From assembly GCA_910585405.1 (NCBI GenBank), contig CAJUDO010000007.1, forward strand, positions 1-64,000: a stretch of DNA of 64,000 nt, written 5' to 3'. The notes beneath the pieces are model-generated. The model was given only the letters and a program-made list of their open reading frames with translations, searched no databases and was not told the DNA's origin. This DNA comes from an uncultured Peptococcaceae bacterium (lineage in GTDB: Bacteria; Bacillota; Peptococcia; Peptococcales; Peptococcaceae). Of this stretch, positions 42,480 to 52,243 are shown piece after piece. The stretch's first letter is position 1. Every line of letters begins with the position of its first letter. A program made the translations under genes and the position numbers.

Positions 42480-44147
42480 GTGACAGTAACAAGTACATCA
42501 AATTTTATTCAGGCAATCATTGATGAAGACGTAGCCAATGGCGCGCAGGATATATATACTCGTTTTCCGCCGGAACCAAATGGTTATTTGCATGTAGGTC
42601 ATGCAAAATCCATTTGTCTCAACTTCGGTTTGGCAGAACGAAACCACGGCCGGTGCAATCTGCGGTTTGATGATACCAATCCCGTGAAGGAAGATACCGA
42701 ATTCGTAGATTCTATCAAAGAAGATGTGGAATGGCTGGGTTTTCACTGGACGGGCAATGTGCATTATGCTTCAGACTATTTTCAAACCTTTTACGATTGT
42801 GCAGTCCATTTAATTAAAGAAGGTAAAGCCTTTGTATGCGATTTGACAGCGGAAGAAATGCGGGAATATCGCGGTACCCTGACCGAACCGGGCAAAAACA
42901 GTCCCTATCGTGAACGTTCCGTGGAGGAAAATCTGGCTTTATTTGAGGAGATGAAGCAAGGAAACTTTGCCGACGGTGCCAAAGTTTTGCGGGCCAAAAT
43001 TGATATGGCTTCGCCCAATATCAATCTCCGTGATCCAATCATTTACCGTATAGCCAAGGCCCATCATCACCGTACCGGTGATCAGTGGTGCATTTATCCC
43101 ATGTATGATTTTGCCCACCCTATTTCCGATGCCATTGAAGGGATTACCCATTCGGTGTGTACGCTGGAGTTTGAGGATCACAGACCATTGTATGACTGGG
43201 TATTGGACAACTTGATGGACTTTGCTGCTTTTCCGTCTCGCCCTCATCAGTATGAATTTGCTAGATTAGAGCTGAACAACACCATCACCAGTAAACGCAA
43301 ACTGAAAAGATTAGTGGATGAGGGGATTGTGGATGGCTGGGACGATCCTCGTATGCCTACCATTTCTGGAATGCGTCGGCGCGGTTATACACCGGAAGCT
43401 ATTCGTAATTTCTGTGATATGATAGGAGTATCTAAGAGCAATAGCAAGGTAGAATTCCCTATGCTGGAGTATTGCTTGCGGGAAGATTTGAATCAAAATG
43501 CTCCCCGTGCTATGGTGGTGTTGGACCCTCTGAAAATCACTATTACCAATTATCCAGAGGGACAGATTGAATATCTGACTGCGGAAGTCAATCCCAATCA
43601 GCCGGAAAAGGGCACGTATCAGGTGCCCTTTGGCAGAGAAATTTATATTGAGCGGGAGGATTTCAGAGAAGAAGCAAATAATAAATTTTTCCGCTTGAAA
43701 CCGGGTAAAGAAGTGCGGCTAAAATATGCTTATATTATTCAGTGTGATGAAGTGATAAAAGATGCCGAGGGCAACATTGTTGAATTAAAGTGCAGCTATG
43801 ATCCCACGACCCGCAGCGGGATGGAAAATGCTGCTCGTAAGGTGAAGGGGACGCTGCACTGGGTAGAGGCCTCCACTGCTTTGGATGCAGAGGTGCATAT
43901 GCTGGACTTCTTGTTATTGCCGGAGCAGGGAGACGGGGATTTTATGGAATATTTGAATCCTGATTCTTTAGTAGTAAAAACAGGCTGCAAGGTAACTCCT
44001 GACATGAAGGATGCAAAACAAGGAGAAACTTTTCAGTTTTTGCGCAATGGATATTTCTGCGTAGACAGCAAATACTCCACGCCGGAGCATCTGGTGTTTA
44101 ACCAGACTGTATCCTTGAAGGGTAGTTATAAACCAGAAGAAAAGTAA
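42480..44147 (+). CDS. glnS: glutaminyl-tRNA synthetase
   Basis: 555-residue class I synthetase. [18 protein letters not shown] holds the HIGH-type motif (HVGH), and [15 protein letters not shown] holds the KMSKS-type loop. [19 protein letters not shown] is the GlnRS-specific stretch, with an all-beta anticodon-binding region behind about residue 340. Many Firmicutes lack GlnRS and make Gln-tRNA by amidation, so a direct GlnRS is lineage-informative. The start is GTG, 7 nt after TAGGAGG. Confidence 0.95.
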   Translation: MTVTSTSNFIQAIIDEDVANGAQDIYTRFPPEPNGYLHVGHAKSICLNFGLAERNHGRCNLRFDDTNPVKEDTEFVDSIKEDVEWLGFHWTGNVHYASDYFQTFYDCAVHLIKEGKAFVCDLTAEEMREYRGTLTEPGKNSPYRERSVEENLALFEEMKQGNFADGAKVLRAKIDMASPNINLRDPIIYRIAKAHHHRTGDQWCIYPMYDFAHPISDAIEGITHSVCTLEFEDHRPLYDWVLDNLMDFAAFPSRPHQYEFARLELNNTITSKRKLKRLVDEGIVDGWDDPRMPTISGMRRRGYTPEAIRNFCDMIGVSKSNSKVEFPMLEYCLREDLNQNAPRAMVVLDPLKITITNYPEGQIEYLTAEVNPNQPEKGTYQVPFGREIYIEREDFREEANNKFFRLKPGKEVRLKYAYIIQCDEVIKDAEGNIVELKCSYDPTTRSGMENAARKVKGTLHWVEASTALDAEVHMLDFLLLPEQGDGDFMEYLNPDSLVVKTGCKVTPDMKDAKQGETFQFLRNGYFCVDSKYSTPEHLVFNQTVSLKGSYKPEEK

Positions 44148-44160
44148 AAAAATAGGAGAT

Positions 44161-44201
44161 AATATCTGAGATAAAGTTTCTGTTATCTCAGATATTTTTC
44201 T
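44161..44201. terminator. rho-independent terminator after glnS
   Basis: A perfect 14-bp stem (44161-44174 with 44183-44196) around an 8-nt loop, followed by a T run. Confidence 0.92.
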
Positions 44202-44273
44202 ATTTGTTTGCTGCACATGTGCATCATGCAGTAAAAAGTTTGTATTGATAATTTGAGAAAGGAAACAAGAGCC

Positions 44274-44912
44274 ATGGAAATCATGAAAATTTATGAAAAA
44301 ATTGATCATACCCAATTAAAACAAACCGCAGATTGGTCGTCTATCCAAAAGTTATGTGATGAAGCGATAGCGGGCGGCGCGGCCTCAGTCTGCATTCCGC
44401 CCTGCTATGTGGCACAGGTGCGCGCTTATGTGCAGCGGCAAATTCCTATTTGCACAGTAATCGGCTTTCCCAACGGGTATCAGACAACAGCAGTAAAGGT
44501 GGCGGAAACGAAGGACGCAATTGAAAATGGTGCGGATGAGATTGATATGGTAATCAACTTGTGCGATGTGAAAAACGATAGCTTTGACAAAGTAGCTGAG
44601 GAAATTCGGCAGTTAAAAAAAGTTTGTGGTTTTCGGACCTTGAAAGTTATTGTGGAAACGTGTTGTTTGACCAAGGTAGAAAAAATAAAGCTTTGCCAAA
44701 TTGTAACAGAAGCCGGAGCTGATTATATCAAAACCAGCACTGGTTTTGGAAATGCCGGCGCAACTGTGGAAGATGTTCGACTTTTTCGAGAATATACAGG
44801 AGAAAATGTAAAAATCAAAGCAGCAGGAGGCATTCGCGATATAGAGACAGCCGAAGCTTTGATTGAAGCCGGTGCGGATCGTTTGGGCAGCAGTGCATTG
44901 TTAAAGCGATAG
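44274..44912 (+). CDS. deoC: deoxyribose-phosphate aldolase
   Basis: 212-residue class I aldolase splitting 2-deoxyribose-5-phosphate to glyceraldehyde-3-phosphate and acetaldehyde in deoxynucleoside catabolism. IDHTQLKQTA begins the barrel. GADEIDMVINLCDVK holds the acidic residue, LKVIVETCCL the helper Lys, and DYIKTSTGF the Schiff-base Lys. KAAGGIRD binds phosphate. AAAGGAA lies 11 nt before ATG 44274; ATG 44283 is possible. A two-component system follows after 30 nt. Confidence 0.95.
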   Translation: MEIMKIYEKIDHTQLKQTADWSSIQKLCDEAIAGGAASVCIPPCYVAQVRAYVQRQIPICTVIGFPNGYQTTAVKVAETKDAIENGADEIDMVINLCDVKNDSFDKVAEEIRQLKKVCGFRTLKVIVETCCLTKVEKIKLCQIVTEAGADYIKTSTGFGNAGATVEDVRLFREYTGENVKIKAAGGIRDIETAEALIEAGADRLGSSALLKR

Positions 44913-44942
44913 AATAGCATAAAAATATAAAGGGTTGCAAAT

Positions 44943-45632
44943 ATGATGAGACGTATATTTTTTGTAGAAGATGATTTGAATTTAATTACTGGTTTATCCT
45001 TTGCGTTAAAAAAACAGGGGTACGAGCTTGTTATTGCCAGGACAAGCGCTGAGGCAGAACGGCTGTGGCAGGAAGGAAACTATGATTTAGTTATTTTGGA
45101 TATATCGCTTCCCGATGGATCAGGATTTGATTTATGTGAAAGAATACGCAGTACATCCAAGGTGCCCATTATGTTTTTGACTGCAGCAGATGAAGAGACT
45201 GATATTATCATGGGGCTTGATATTGGTGGCGATGATTACATCACCAAACCCTTTAAGCTGGCAGTATTTTTGTCCCGCATCAATGCAATTCTGCGCAGAA
45301 GTGAAAATTTCAATCAAGCTAAAACAGAATTGTATTCCAATGGCATCCGGGTACAGTTGCTCAAGGGAGAAGTTTATAAACAGGGAATACCTATCGAGTT
45401 GACTGCAAGTGAGTATAAGCTGTTATGTCTGTTTATGGAAAATCCTGATATTGTGCTCTCGCCAGAACAAATATTGAGTAAGCTTTGGGACTGCGACGCA
45501 AATTACATAGACAATAATACGCTGACGGTCTATATTCGTCGGCTGCGCACGAAGATTGAGGACAATCCTGCTCTTCCGAAAAATATTGTGACTGTTCGTC
45601 GTATGGGTTATAAATGGAATACTGTGGATTGA
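44943..45632 (+). CDS. OmpR-family response regulator (BceR-like)
   Basis: 229 residues. The receiver domain has the acidic pair in FVEDDLN, phospho-acceptor Asp in LVILDISLPDGSG, Thr in MFLTA and Lys in YITKPF. The C-terminal winged helix (about 130-229) has ELTASEYKLLCLFM and TVYIRRLRTKIED. It forms a set with the kinase and ABC genes downstream and likely activates the transporter. Confidence 0.93.
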   Translation: MMRRIFFVEDDLNLITGLSFALKKQGYELVIARTSAEAERLWQEGNYDLVILDISLPDGSGFDLCERIRSTSKVPIMFLTAADEETDIIMGLDIGGDDYITKPFKLAVFLSRINAILRRSENFNQAKTELYSNGIRVQLLKGEVYKQGIPIELTASEYKLLCLFMENPDIVLSPEQILSKLWDCDANYIDNNTLTVYIRRLRTKIEDNPALPKNIVTVRRMGYKWNTVD

Positions 45633-45640
45633 GGTGCGCT

Positions 45641-46678
45641 GTGAAATTATTGGTAAATCAAAAAACAAAATTTCTTTTTTTCAGTGTACTGCTGTTGATG
45701 GCGATATTTACACTGTTTTCTGCTATCTGCATTAAAGCGGCGTTAAATAATGCAGCGGTTTATGTGCTGGTAATTTCTATAGCTATGGAAATTTTCATTT
45801 TAGTGATTTTTTACTGGTATCTTAGGGGACAAAGTACAATCGTAGAGACAGCCATTGGACAGATTGATGACTACATTTCAGGAGATCATGATGTACGCAT
45901 TTCCTGTGATGAGGAAGGGGAATTATATCTCCTGTTTCATAAAATTAATTCTCTGGCAGCAATTTTAAATGCCCATGCTGAGAATGAGAGACGTTCAAAA
46001 ATATTCATGAAGGAGACGATTTCTGATATTTCTCATCAGCTGAAAACGCCTTTGGCGGCATTGAATATCTATAACGGTATTCTGCAGGAGGAGACGGAGA
46101 AGATGCCGGTTCTCAAAGAATTTACTTCTTTATCCGAACAGGAGCTTGACCGAATCGGGACGCTTGTTCAAAATCTATTGAAAATCACTAAGCTGGATGC
46201 GGGGACGATTGTGTTGGAGAAGAACTTTGAAAATCTGGCGGAAATGGTGTATTCTGTTGAAAAGCATTTTGTTTATCAGGCCGAGCAGACAGGAAAGACG
46301 TTATCTATATCCGGCGATGATAAGGTTGTCCTGCTATGCGACAGGAGTTGGCTGACAGAGGCTATCAACAATATTGTGAAAAATGCCTTTGACCATACAA
46401 ATGCGGGAGATACAATAGAAATTGTTTGGAGAGAACTTGCTTCAGTGATTCAGCTTACTATTCGGGATAATGGCAGCGGTATTCATGCGGAAGATTTGCC
46501 TCATATCTTTAAACGCTTCTATCGCAGTCGTTTTTCTCAGGATGCACAAGGGATTGGGCTGGGACTTTCTTTGGCAAAGGCGATTATCGAAAGCCATGGC
46601 GGAACCATTGAAGTGGACAGTGAACTGGGAGTCGGCACAAGTTTTACGATGAATTTTATAATTCCTACAAAATTGTAG
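45641..46678 (+). CDS. sensor histidine kinase, intramembrane-sensing (BceS-like)
   Basis: 345 residues. Two membrane helices (about 10-31 and 38-60) are joined by only a few extracytoplasmic residues, so no periplasmic sensor domain exists. A HAMP-like linker is followed by the His box DISHQLKTPLAALNIY, the N box NNIVKNAFDHT, G1 DNGSGI, F box FKRFYRS and G2 GIGLGLSLAKAI. Kinases of this build usually sense peptide antibiotics through their partner ABC transporter, encoded next. GTG 45641 follows GAGGTG. Confidence 0.92.
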   Translation: MKLLVNQKTKFLFFSVLLLMAIFTLFSAICIKAALNNAAVYVLVISIAMEIFILVIFYWYLRGQSTIVETAIGQIDDYISGDHDVRISCDEEGELYLLFHKINSLAAILNAHAENERRSKIFMKETISDISHQLKTPLAALNIYNGILQEETEKMPVLKEFTSLSEQELDRIGTLVQNLLKITKLDAGTIVLEKNFENLAEMVYSVEKHFVYQAEQTGKTLSISGDDKVVLLCDRSWLTEAINNIVKNAFDHTNAGDTIEIVWRELASVIQLTIRDNGSGIHAEDLPHIFKRFYRSRFSQDAQGIGLGLSLAKAIIESHGGTIEVDSELGVGTSFTMNFIIPTKL

Positions 46679-46702
46679 GCTGTACGTCATCTTGTGGTAG
46701 GG

Positions 46703-46728
46703 TTGATATGATACTCTTTCTATATCAA
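46703..46728. promoter_or_regulatory. inverted repeat before the ABC transporter genes
   Basis: TTGATAT (46703-46709) and ATATCAA (46722-46728) are perfect arms with a 12-nt spacer between the kinase and ABC genes. It may be the response-regulator site or a weak attenuator. Confidence 0.4.
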
Positions 46729-46751
46729 AAAAGAAAGAGGGGTAGAACCAA

Positions 46752-47435
46752 ATGGATTTATTAAATGTTGAAAACCTATCTAAAATTTATGGGAAAGGAG
46801 ATACAAGTGTATATGCCTTGAAAGAAGTAAGCTTCTCTGTTCCCAAGGGTGAATTTGTTGCTGTTGTCGGTGAATCAGGATCAGGCAAAAGTACTTTACT
46901 GAATATGATTGGCGCATTGGACACACCCACTTCTGGGAAGGTGTACATTGACGGCAAGGATATTTTTTCTATGAAAGAGCGTAACCTGACAATTTTTCGG
47001 CGCAGAAATATTGGTTTTATTTTTCAGAGCTTCAATTTGATTCCCGAATTAACTGTGGAGCAGAATATAATTTTTCCTGTACTGCTGGATTATCAGAAGC
47101 CCAACCGAGCATATTTAGAAGAATTACTGACAGTACTCAATCTCAAAGAACGCCGTCATCATCTGCCCAGCCAATTATCCGGCGGCCAGCAGCAGCGCGT
47201 GGCAATCGGACGTGCGCTGATTACCCGGCCAGCCTTGATTCTCGCCGACGAGCCTACAGGAAATTTGGACGCGCGGAATACCAGTGAGGTGATTTCACTG
47301 CTCAAGGAAGCTTCCAGACTCTATGAGCAGACCATCGTTATGATTACCCACAGCAGAAGTATCTCTCAATCTGCGGACCGGATTTTACGCGTATCCGACG
47401 GCGAACTGACCGATTTTGGGAGGTGCCGGGAATGA
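46752..47435 (+). CDS. ABC transporter ATP-binding protein (MacB/BceA type)
   Basis: 227 residues with Walker [11 protein letters not shown]-loop [16 protein letters not shown], signature [15 protein letters not shown], Walker [13 protein letters not shown] and the H-loop His in MITHSRS. It is the LolD/MacB-type ATPase that works with FtsX-like permeases. The permease ATG overlaps its stop (ATGA). Confidence 0.95.
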   Translation: MDLLNVENLSKIYGKGDTSVYALKEVSFSVPKGEFVAVVGESGSGKSTLLNMIGALDTPTSGKVYIDGKDIFSMKERNLTIFRRRNIGFIFQSFNLIPELTVEQNIIFPVLLDYQKPNRAYLEELLTVLNLKERRHHLPSQLSGGQQQRVAIGRALITRPALILADEPTGNLDARNTSEVISLLKEASRLYEQTIVMITHSRSISQSADRILRVSDGELTDFGRCRE

Positions 47436-49765
47436 AAAGCTACCTCAATCTTATTTCGATTTCTGCCAAAGCGCGTAGAAATCAGAATCGCATGACGATC
47501 CTATGTATTATTATTTCTGTTTTGTTGGTGACGACGATTTTCAGTGTTGCCGATATGATGATTCGGATGGAAAGTGATTTTATGCTGACTAAGCATGGGA
47601 ATTGGCATGTCTCTATTGAACAAGTTTCGCAGGATATTGCAGAGAATATCAAACAGCGCTCTGACGTTGCAGCGCTGGGTTGGGCGGAAACTTTCAATGT
47701 AGATTGTGATGCGCCCTATTATATTGGCGACCGAAAAGCGGTGCTGTGCGGAACAGATGAGACCTATATGACTCAGATTGCCAATGGTGTATCGGAAGGT
47801 GTTTTTCCGCAAAGTAAAAATGAAATTATGCTTACAGAAAATGCAAAGCTGGTTTTAGATGCGAAAATCGGAGATGTTTTTACGTTGTATACGCCAGCAG
47901 GGGAAACGGATTTTGTCGTATCCGGTTTTGGCACTGATGATAAAGAATATTATCAGGGGCAATTCTATGCGTTAGGTGTTACCATGACGCGGGAGGCTTT
48001 TGAGATGATAATGGAACAAAATGGTTTGCTAAACTATGCTCCCACTTGCTATATTCAATTTCAGGATGCCGCAAAAGCTGCTGACGCAATTCCCCAATTA
48101 AAAGCGCAATATTCCTTCACCGACAATTTGATTTCAGAAAATACTGGCGTGATGGCAATGGCGGGAAAAAGTAACAATGAATCAATGAAAAACATTTATG
48201 GTATTGCAGCCATGTTATTCTTTTTAGTTCTTTTTGCCGGTGTGTTGATGATTTCCGGCAGTATGAACAGTAACGTAGCACAGCGAATTCAATTTTTTGG
48301 AATGATGCGTTGTATTGGCGCAAGTAGGCAGCAGATTATTCGTTTTGTTCGACTGGAGGCGTTGAACTGGTGCAAGACAGCGGTTCCCGTTGGATTAGCC
48401 TTTGGTACAGCTATAAGCTGGGGGCTCTGCTGTTGGCTCCGTTATGGTATTGGCGGAGAATTTGCTGCAACGCCTGTATTTAAGTTCAGTCCTATCGGGC
48501 TTACTTGTGGCGCTGTCGTTGGTGTTGTAACGGTTCTTCTGGCAGCAAGATCCCCTGCTAAGCGCGCGGCCGGAGTTTCTCCTGTCATGGCGGTCTCAGG
48601 CAACGCAGGTGATCCTCGCTCGCTACGGCATGGAGCGAAACATAGCTTTGGCAAAATAGAGAGCGTGCTGGGTGTGCATCATGCAGTAGCTCACAGAAAA
48701 AATTGGATTTTGATGACAGCTTCTTTTTCTCTTAGCATTATTTTGTTTCTCAGTTTTTCAGTGGGAATGGACTTGGCCTATGCGTTACTTCCCAGCCTGC
48801 GTTCCTGGCAGCCTGATGTAACGCTTTGTGGATATAGAAATGCGCTGGTATTGGATAGGAACCTTACAGAGAAAATTACTGCAATACCCGGTGTGGCTCA
48901 AGTTTGGGGCAGCTCTTATATGAACCATATTCCCGTGACTTCCTCATGTTCTTCTGTGGACCAGGTCAATTTAGTTTCTTATGATACGTATATGATGGAA
49001 TATGCCAAGGAAAGCATTTCGCAAGGCAATATTTCAGCGATTACCGGAGATGGCAACAAGGTCATGACTATCTATAATCGAGATAATCCGCTAAAGGTAG
49101 GGGACACCATACAACTGGTGGAAACAGAACTTGAAGTTGCCTGTGCATTGTCTGATGGGCTGTTTTCCGCTGAACGAATTGTGATTTGTCCTGAGGAAAT
49201 TTTTGACCGTTTGGTAGGCGAACAAAAGTATAATCTGATTGGAGTGCAATTTGCTAACGATGCAGATGAACAGACAGTGAAACAGATAGCAGAGCTTGCT
49301 GCACCAAATGTTATTTTCAGCGATGACCGTGAAAGAAATAAAGAAGATACTGCTACCTATTTTGCAGCGAGAGGCGTGGTATATGGTTTCCTGATTATTA
49401 TTGCTCTGATTACCATTTTTAATATGCTTAACAGCATTTCTATGAGTGTGTCCGCACGGATTAAGCAATATGGCGCAATGCGTGCAGTGGGTATGGATGA
49501 CAGGCAGCTTACACGAATGATTTCAGCGGAGGCAGTTACTTATGCAGTTTCTGGATTGTTGGTTGGGTTGTGCATAGGAGTTCCTCTCAGCAAATATCTC
49601 TATACCCGTTTGATTACAGAGCATTTTGGGGTTGCGTGGTCCGCACCGGTGGGCTTGTTGCTGATCATTGCAGTATTTGTACTTGCTACTGCTTTTGCTG
49701 CAGTATATGCTCCGGCAAAAAGGATACGGGCAATGGCCATTACAGAAACCATCAATGAATTGTAA
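47432..49765 (+). CDS. FtsX-like ABC transporter permease
   Basis: 777 residues. After an N-terminal helix comes an extracytoplasmic domain (about 45-250), then an FtsX domain with three helices (YGIAAMLFFLVLFAGVLM and on). Next is an RSPAKRAAGVSPVMAV cytoplasmic loop, a second helix-plus-extracytoplasmic segment and a second FtsX domain ending APAKRIRAMAITETINEL. This double-FtsX form is found in antimicrobial-peptide sensing or detoxifying transporters. GGGAGGTG sets ATG 47432. The linked two-component system points to peptide-antibiotic resistance; the substrate is not determinable. Confidence 0.92.
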   Translation: MKSYLNLISISAKARRNQNRMTILCIIISVLLVTTIFSVADMMIRMESDFMLTKHGNWHVSIEQVSQDIAENIKQRSDVAALGWAETFNVDCDAPYYIGDRKAVLCGTDETYMTQIANGVSEGVFPQSKNEIMLTENAKLVLDAKIGDVFTLYTPAGETDFVVSGFGTDDKEYYQGQFYALGVTMTREAFEMIMEQNGLLNYAPTCYIQFQDAAKAADAIPQLKAQYSFTDNLISENTGVMAMAGKSNNESMKNIYGIAAMLFFLVLFAGVLMISGSMNSNVAQRIQFFGMMRCIGASRQQIIRFVRLEALNWCKTAVPVGLAFGTAISWGLCCWLRYGIGGEFAATPVFKFSPIGLTCGAVVGVVTVLLAARSPAKRAAGVSPVMAVSGNAGDPRSLRHGAKHSFGKIESVLGVHHAVAHRKNWILMTASFSLSIILFLSFSVGMDLAYALLPSLRSWQPDVTLCGYRNALVLDRNLTEKITAIPGVAQVWGSSYMNHIPVTSSCSSVDQVNLVSYDTYMMEYAKESISQGNISAITGDGNKVMTIYNRDNPLKVGDTIQLVETELEVACALSDGLFSAERIVICPEEIFDRLVGEQKYNLIGVQFANDADEQTVKQIAELAAPNVIFSDDRERNKEDTATYFAARGVVYGFLIIIALITIFNMLNSISMSVSARIKQYGAMRAVGMDDRQLTRMISAEAVTYAVSGLLVGLCIGVPLSKYLYTRLITEHFGVAWSAPVGLLLIIAVFVLATAFAAVYAPAKRIRAMAITETINEL

Positions 49766-49805
49766 TAAGCCAGATATAGGCTTTTGATGTAAAATGTTGA
49801 ATAAG

Positions 49806-49856
49806 AACCGGTTCCTAAAAATCAGAAAGTCGTGAATGTTGGGGAACCGGTTTTTT
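49806..49856 (+). terminator. rho-independent terminator after the permease
   Basis: AACCGGTTCC (49806-49815) pairs with GGAACCGGTT (49843-49852), followed by TTTT. The remaining gap to 50051 shows only a possible TATAAT around 50001. Confidence 0.85.
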
Positions 49857-50051
49857 ATGTTAATTAAGGTAAAGCCAACACAGGTTTTTATGTAATTATT
49901 TTATGAAATCCTTCTATTTTGCAGGATTTTTTCTTTCTTTCAAGGAAATTTTGTAAAGAATAAGATGCTGTGAAGTTGCTTTTCTGTGAAAAATTTTTAT
50001 GATATAATGTAGCGACTGGACAGAGTTGTGAGAAAAAGGAGAGAACGATTT

Positions 50052-50684
50052 ATGATGTTTTTTGGAAATTCACTGACCAGTATGGTCGCTACCTTGTTGG
50101 CTGTGCTTATGGCAATCACTTTTCATGAAACAGCCCATGGGTATATAGCATATCGTTTGGGAGATCCTACGGCGAAAAATCAAGGCCGTTTAACCTTAAA
50201 TCCCATTGCTCACTTGGATCCCATCGGCGCTTTGATGATGTTCGTTTTTGGTTTTGGCTGGGCCAAACCGGTGCCGGTAAATCCGTTTTATTTTGAGGGC
50301 GACCGCACGAAAGGCATGATGCTGGTGTCGGTAGCAGGTCCGCTGACCAATCTAATTATTTCTTTTGCTGCATATTTTATTTATGTGGCAGGCAGTGGTT
50401 TTGCTGCGATTCCTTTTTTGTCTATCTTTCTGAGTACGACAGTGACCTTGAATATCTATCTGGCAGTATTTAATTTGATTCCCATTCCGCCGTTAGACGG
50501 TTCAAAAATTTTGGCCGGTTTATTGCCGAAGGCAACTGCCTATAAATTTTTGAACACAGTGGAACAGTATGGATTTTTGATTTTGATGCTGCTAATTTTT
50601 TTCAATATTACAGATATGATCATGGTGCCTGTTGCTAATGTGATACTCAGCTTTTTTACTTTTATTTTACAACTGATTTTCTAG
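50052..50684 (+). CDS. site-2 protease family (M50) membrane metalloprotease
   Basis: 210 residues, five to six membrane helices. The zinc motif HETAH is in the first helix and the third zinc ligand is in NLIPIPPLDGSKIL. DPTAKNQGRLTLNPIAHLDP follows the first helix, as in the YwhC group. These proteases cut membrane-embedded substrates; the target is unknown. ATG 50052 is 8 nt after AAAGGAGAG. scpA follows after 11 nt. Confidence 0.93.
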   Translation: MMFFGNSLTSMVATLLAVLMAITFHETAHGYIAYRLGDPTAKNQGRLTLNPIAHLDPIGALMMFVFGFGWAKPVPVNPFYFEGDRTKGMMLVSVAGPLTNLIISFAAYFIYVAGSGFAAIPFLSIFLSTTVTLNIYLAVFNLIPIPPLDGSKILAGLLPKATAYKFLNTVEQYGFLILMLLIFFNITDMIMVPVANVILSFFTFILQLIF

Positions 50685-50695
50685 TGAGGACGGCA

Positions 50696-51457
50696 ATGGA
50701 AGAAATTAAAAAGTATGAAATTCATTTGGACAACTTTGACGGACCTTTGGATTTGCTGCTGCATTTGATTGACAAAAATAAAATGGACATTTATGATATT
50801 CCTATTGCAGTGATTACTGAGCAATATTTGGCATACTTAGAAGAAGCGCGGGAGATGGATCTGGAAATCGCCAGCGAATTTTTGCTCATTGCGGCGACTT
50901 TGTTAAATATTAAGGTGCGGATGCTTTTACCAAAGCAAAAATCAGATGAAAACGATGCAGATAGCGAGGAAGATCCCCGCGCTGAATTGGTGCGCAGATT
51001 GGTAGAATATCGATTTTATAAAGAAACGGCGCACATGCTGCAACAGAGAGAACAGCATGAATGCACCTATATGTTAAAGCCGCATGATGTTGAAGCTTTG
51101 ACCAGTCAGTTGGAACCGGGAAATCCTTTGGAGCATGTAACAATGCAGCAATTGATGGAAGCTTTTTTACAGGCGATGGACCAGGTCCAGGGGGAGAAAG
51201 AGGTACATCAGTTGACGTTGTCCCGCGAAGAATATCTGGTTGAAGACAGCATTCTGCAAATTCGGCAAAGACTGCAAAAGGAACATAGTATTGAATTTGC
51301 CACGTTGTTTCAGCGTAAGGATAGAAAACGCAAAGTCATTACGATGTTTATGGCGCTTTTAGAATTGTGTCGGCTGGGAGAATTGTCTTTTCAGCAGCAG
51401 GACAATTTTGGCGCATTGTGGATTTTCCCCCGACAACCTAACAATGAGGTGAAGTAG
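50696..51457 (+). CDS. scpA: segregation and condensation protein A
   Basis: 253-residue kleisin that bridges SMC heads. The N-terminal domain has the hallmark NFDGPLDLLLHLIDKNKMDI in pieces, IASEFLLIAATLLNIKVRMLLP follows, and the C-terminal winged helix has VITMFMALLELCRLGEL. GTGAGGA precedes ATG 50696. Forms an operon with scpB. Confidence 0.96.
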   Translation: MEEIKKYEIHLDNFDGPLDLLLHLIDKNKMDIYDIPIAVITEQYLAYLEEAREMDLEIASEFLLIAATLLNIKVRMLLPKQKSDENDADSEEDPRAELVRRLVEYRFYKETAHMLQQREQHECTYMLKPHDVEALTSQLEPGNPLEHVTMQQLMEAFLQAMDQVQGEKEVHQLTLSREEYLVEDSILQIRQRLQKEHSIEFATLFQRKDRKRKVITMFMALLELCRLGELSFQQQDNFGALWIFPRQPNNEVK

Positions 51458-52057
51458 TTGCAGTATCAGTATGTAGAAAAGATTCGGGCCGTGGTGGAAA
51501 GCTTGTTGTTTATCACCAATGAACCCTTAACTACGGCGCAGCTGGCCGAGTTGGCCGAGTTGGAAGAAAATGATGTGATGGATGTATTGGACTGGTTGAT
51601 AGAGGATTACAGTGACGCATCAAAAGGAATTTGTGTGATGAAGCTGGGAGATGGCTATATTATGGCTATCAAGCAGGATTATCTGCCCTATGTGGAAAAA
51701 CTATACCGGCCGCAAATGAATACACTGTCTATGGCAGCTTTGGAGACGTTGGCCATTATTGCGTATAAACAGCCGGTGACCCGCAGTGAGGTGGAATTGG
51801 TTCGCGGAGTAAAGGCAGACAAAATTATTCAGAATTTAATTGCAAAAGAGCTGATCGAAGAACGGGGACGCAAGGATGCGCCGGGCCGTCCTATTCTATA
51901 TGGAACGACTAGAAAATTTTTGCAGTATTTTAATATCGAGAGCTTGGAGGATTTGCCTTCCAATGATCTGCTGCAGTTGGATTTAGAACAGGCAGAAACT
52001 TTGGTAGCAGATGAGTTGGAGCTGCTGGATATGGCAAGGAAGGACGAGGATGTGTGA
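51458..52057 (+). CDS. scpB: segregation and condensation protein B
   Basis: 199 residues with two winged-helix domains that dimerise and bind ScpA: ESLLFITNEPLTTAQLAEL, then LSMAALETLAIIAYKQPVTRSE and ERGRKDAPGRPILYGTT. The start is TTG 51458, directly after the scpA stop, with GAGGTGA about 6 nt upstream. A 10-bp direct repeat in the DNA (GGCCGAGTTG twice) encodes LAELAEL. Confidence 0.96.
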   Translation: MQYQYVEKIRAVVESLLFITNEPLTTAQLAELAELEENDVMDVLDWLIEDYSDASKGICVMKLGDGYIMAIKQDYLPYVEKLYRPQMNTLSMAALETLAIIAYKQPVTRSEVELVRGVKADKIIQNLIAKELIEERGRKDAPGRPILYGTTRKFLQYFNIESLEDLPSNDLLQLDLEQAETLVADELELLDMARKDEDV

Positions 52058-52243
52058 TGTCTCTTTCTGAAAAGGGATATAATATGTGTATTGTGTTTTT
52101 CTGTCGGGAATAGTATAATAAAACGGTAAAATTTGCATATAAATAAAGGATGTATATTGTAAATAAACGATACAGAAGAAATCGCAGAGGATTATTTCAT
52201 GCGCAAACGATAGATAAAAAGGTGATTATTGGGGGGATCTTCT

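Noticed and set aside
52058..52243. glmS ribozyme before glmS
   Set aside because: The leader is AT-rich and lacks the conserved ribozyme core and pairing; only a GGGGGG ribosome site is visible.
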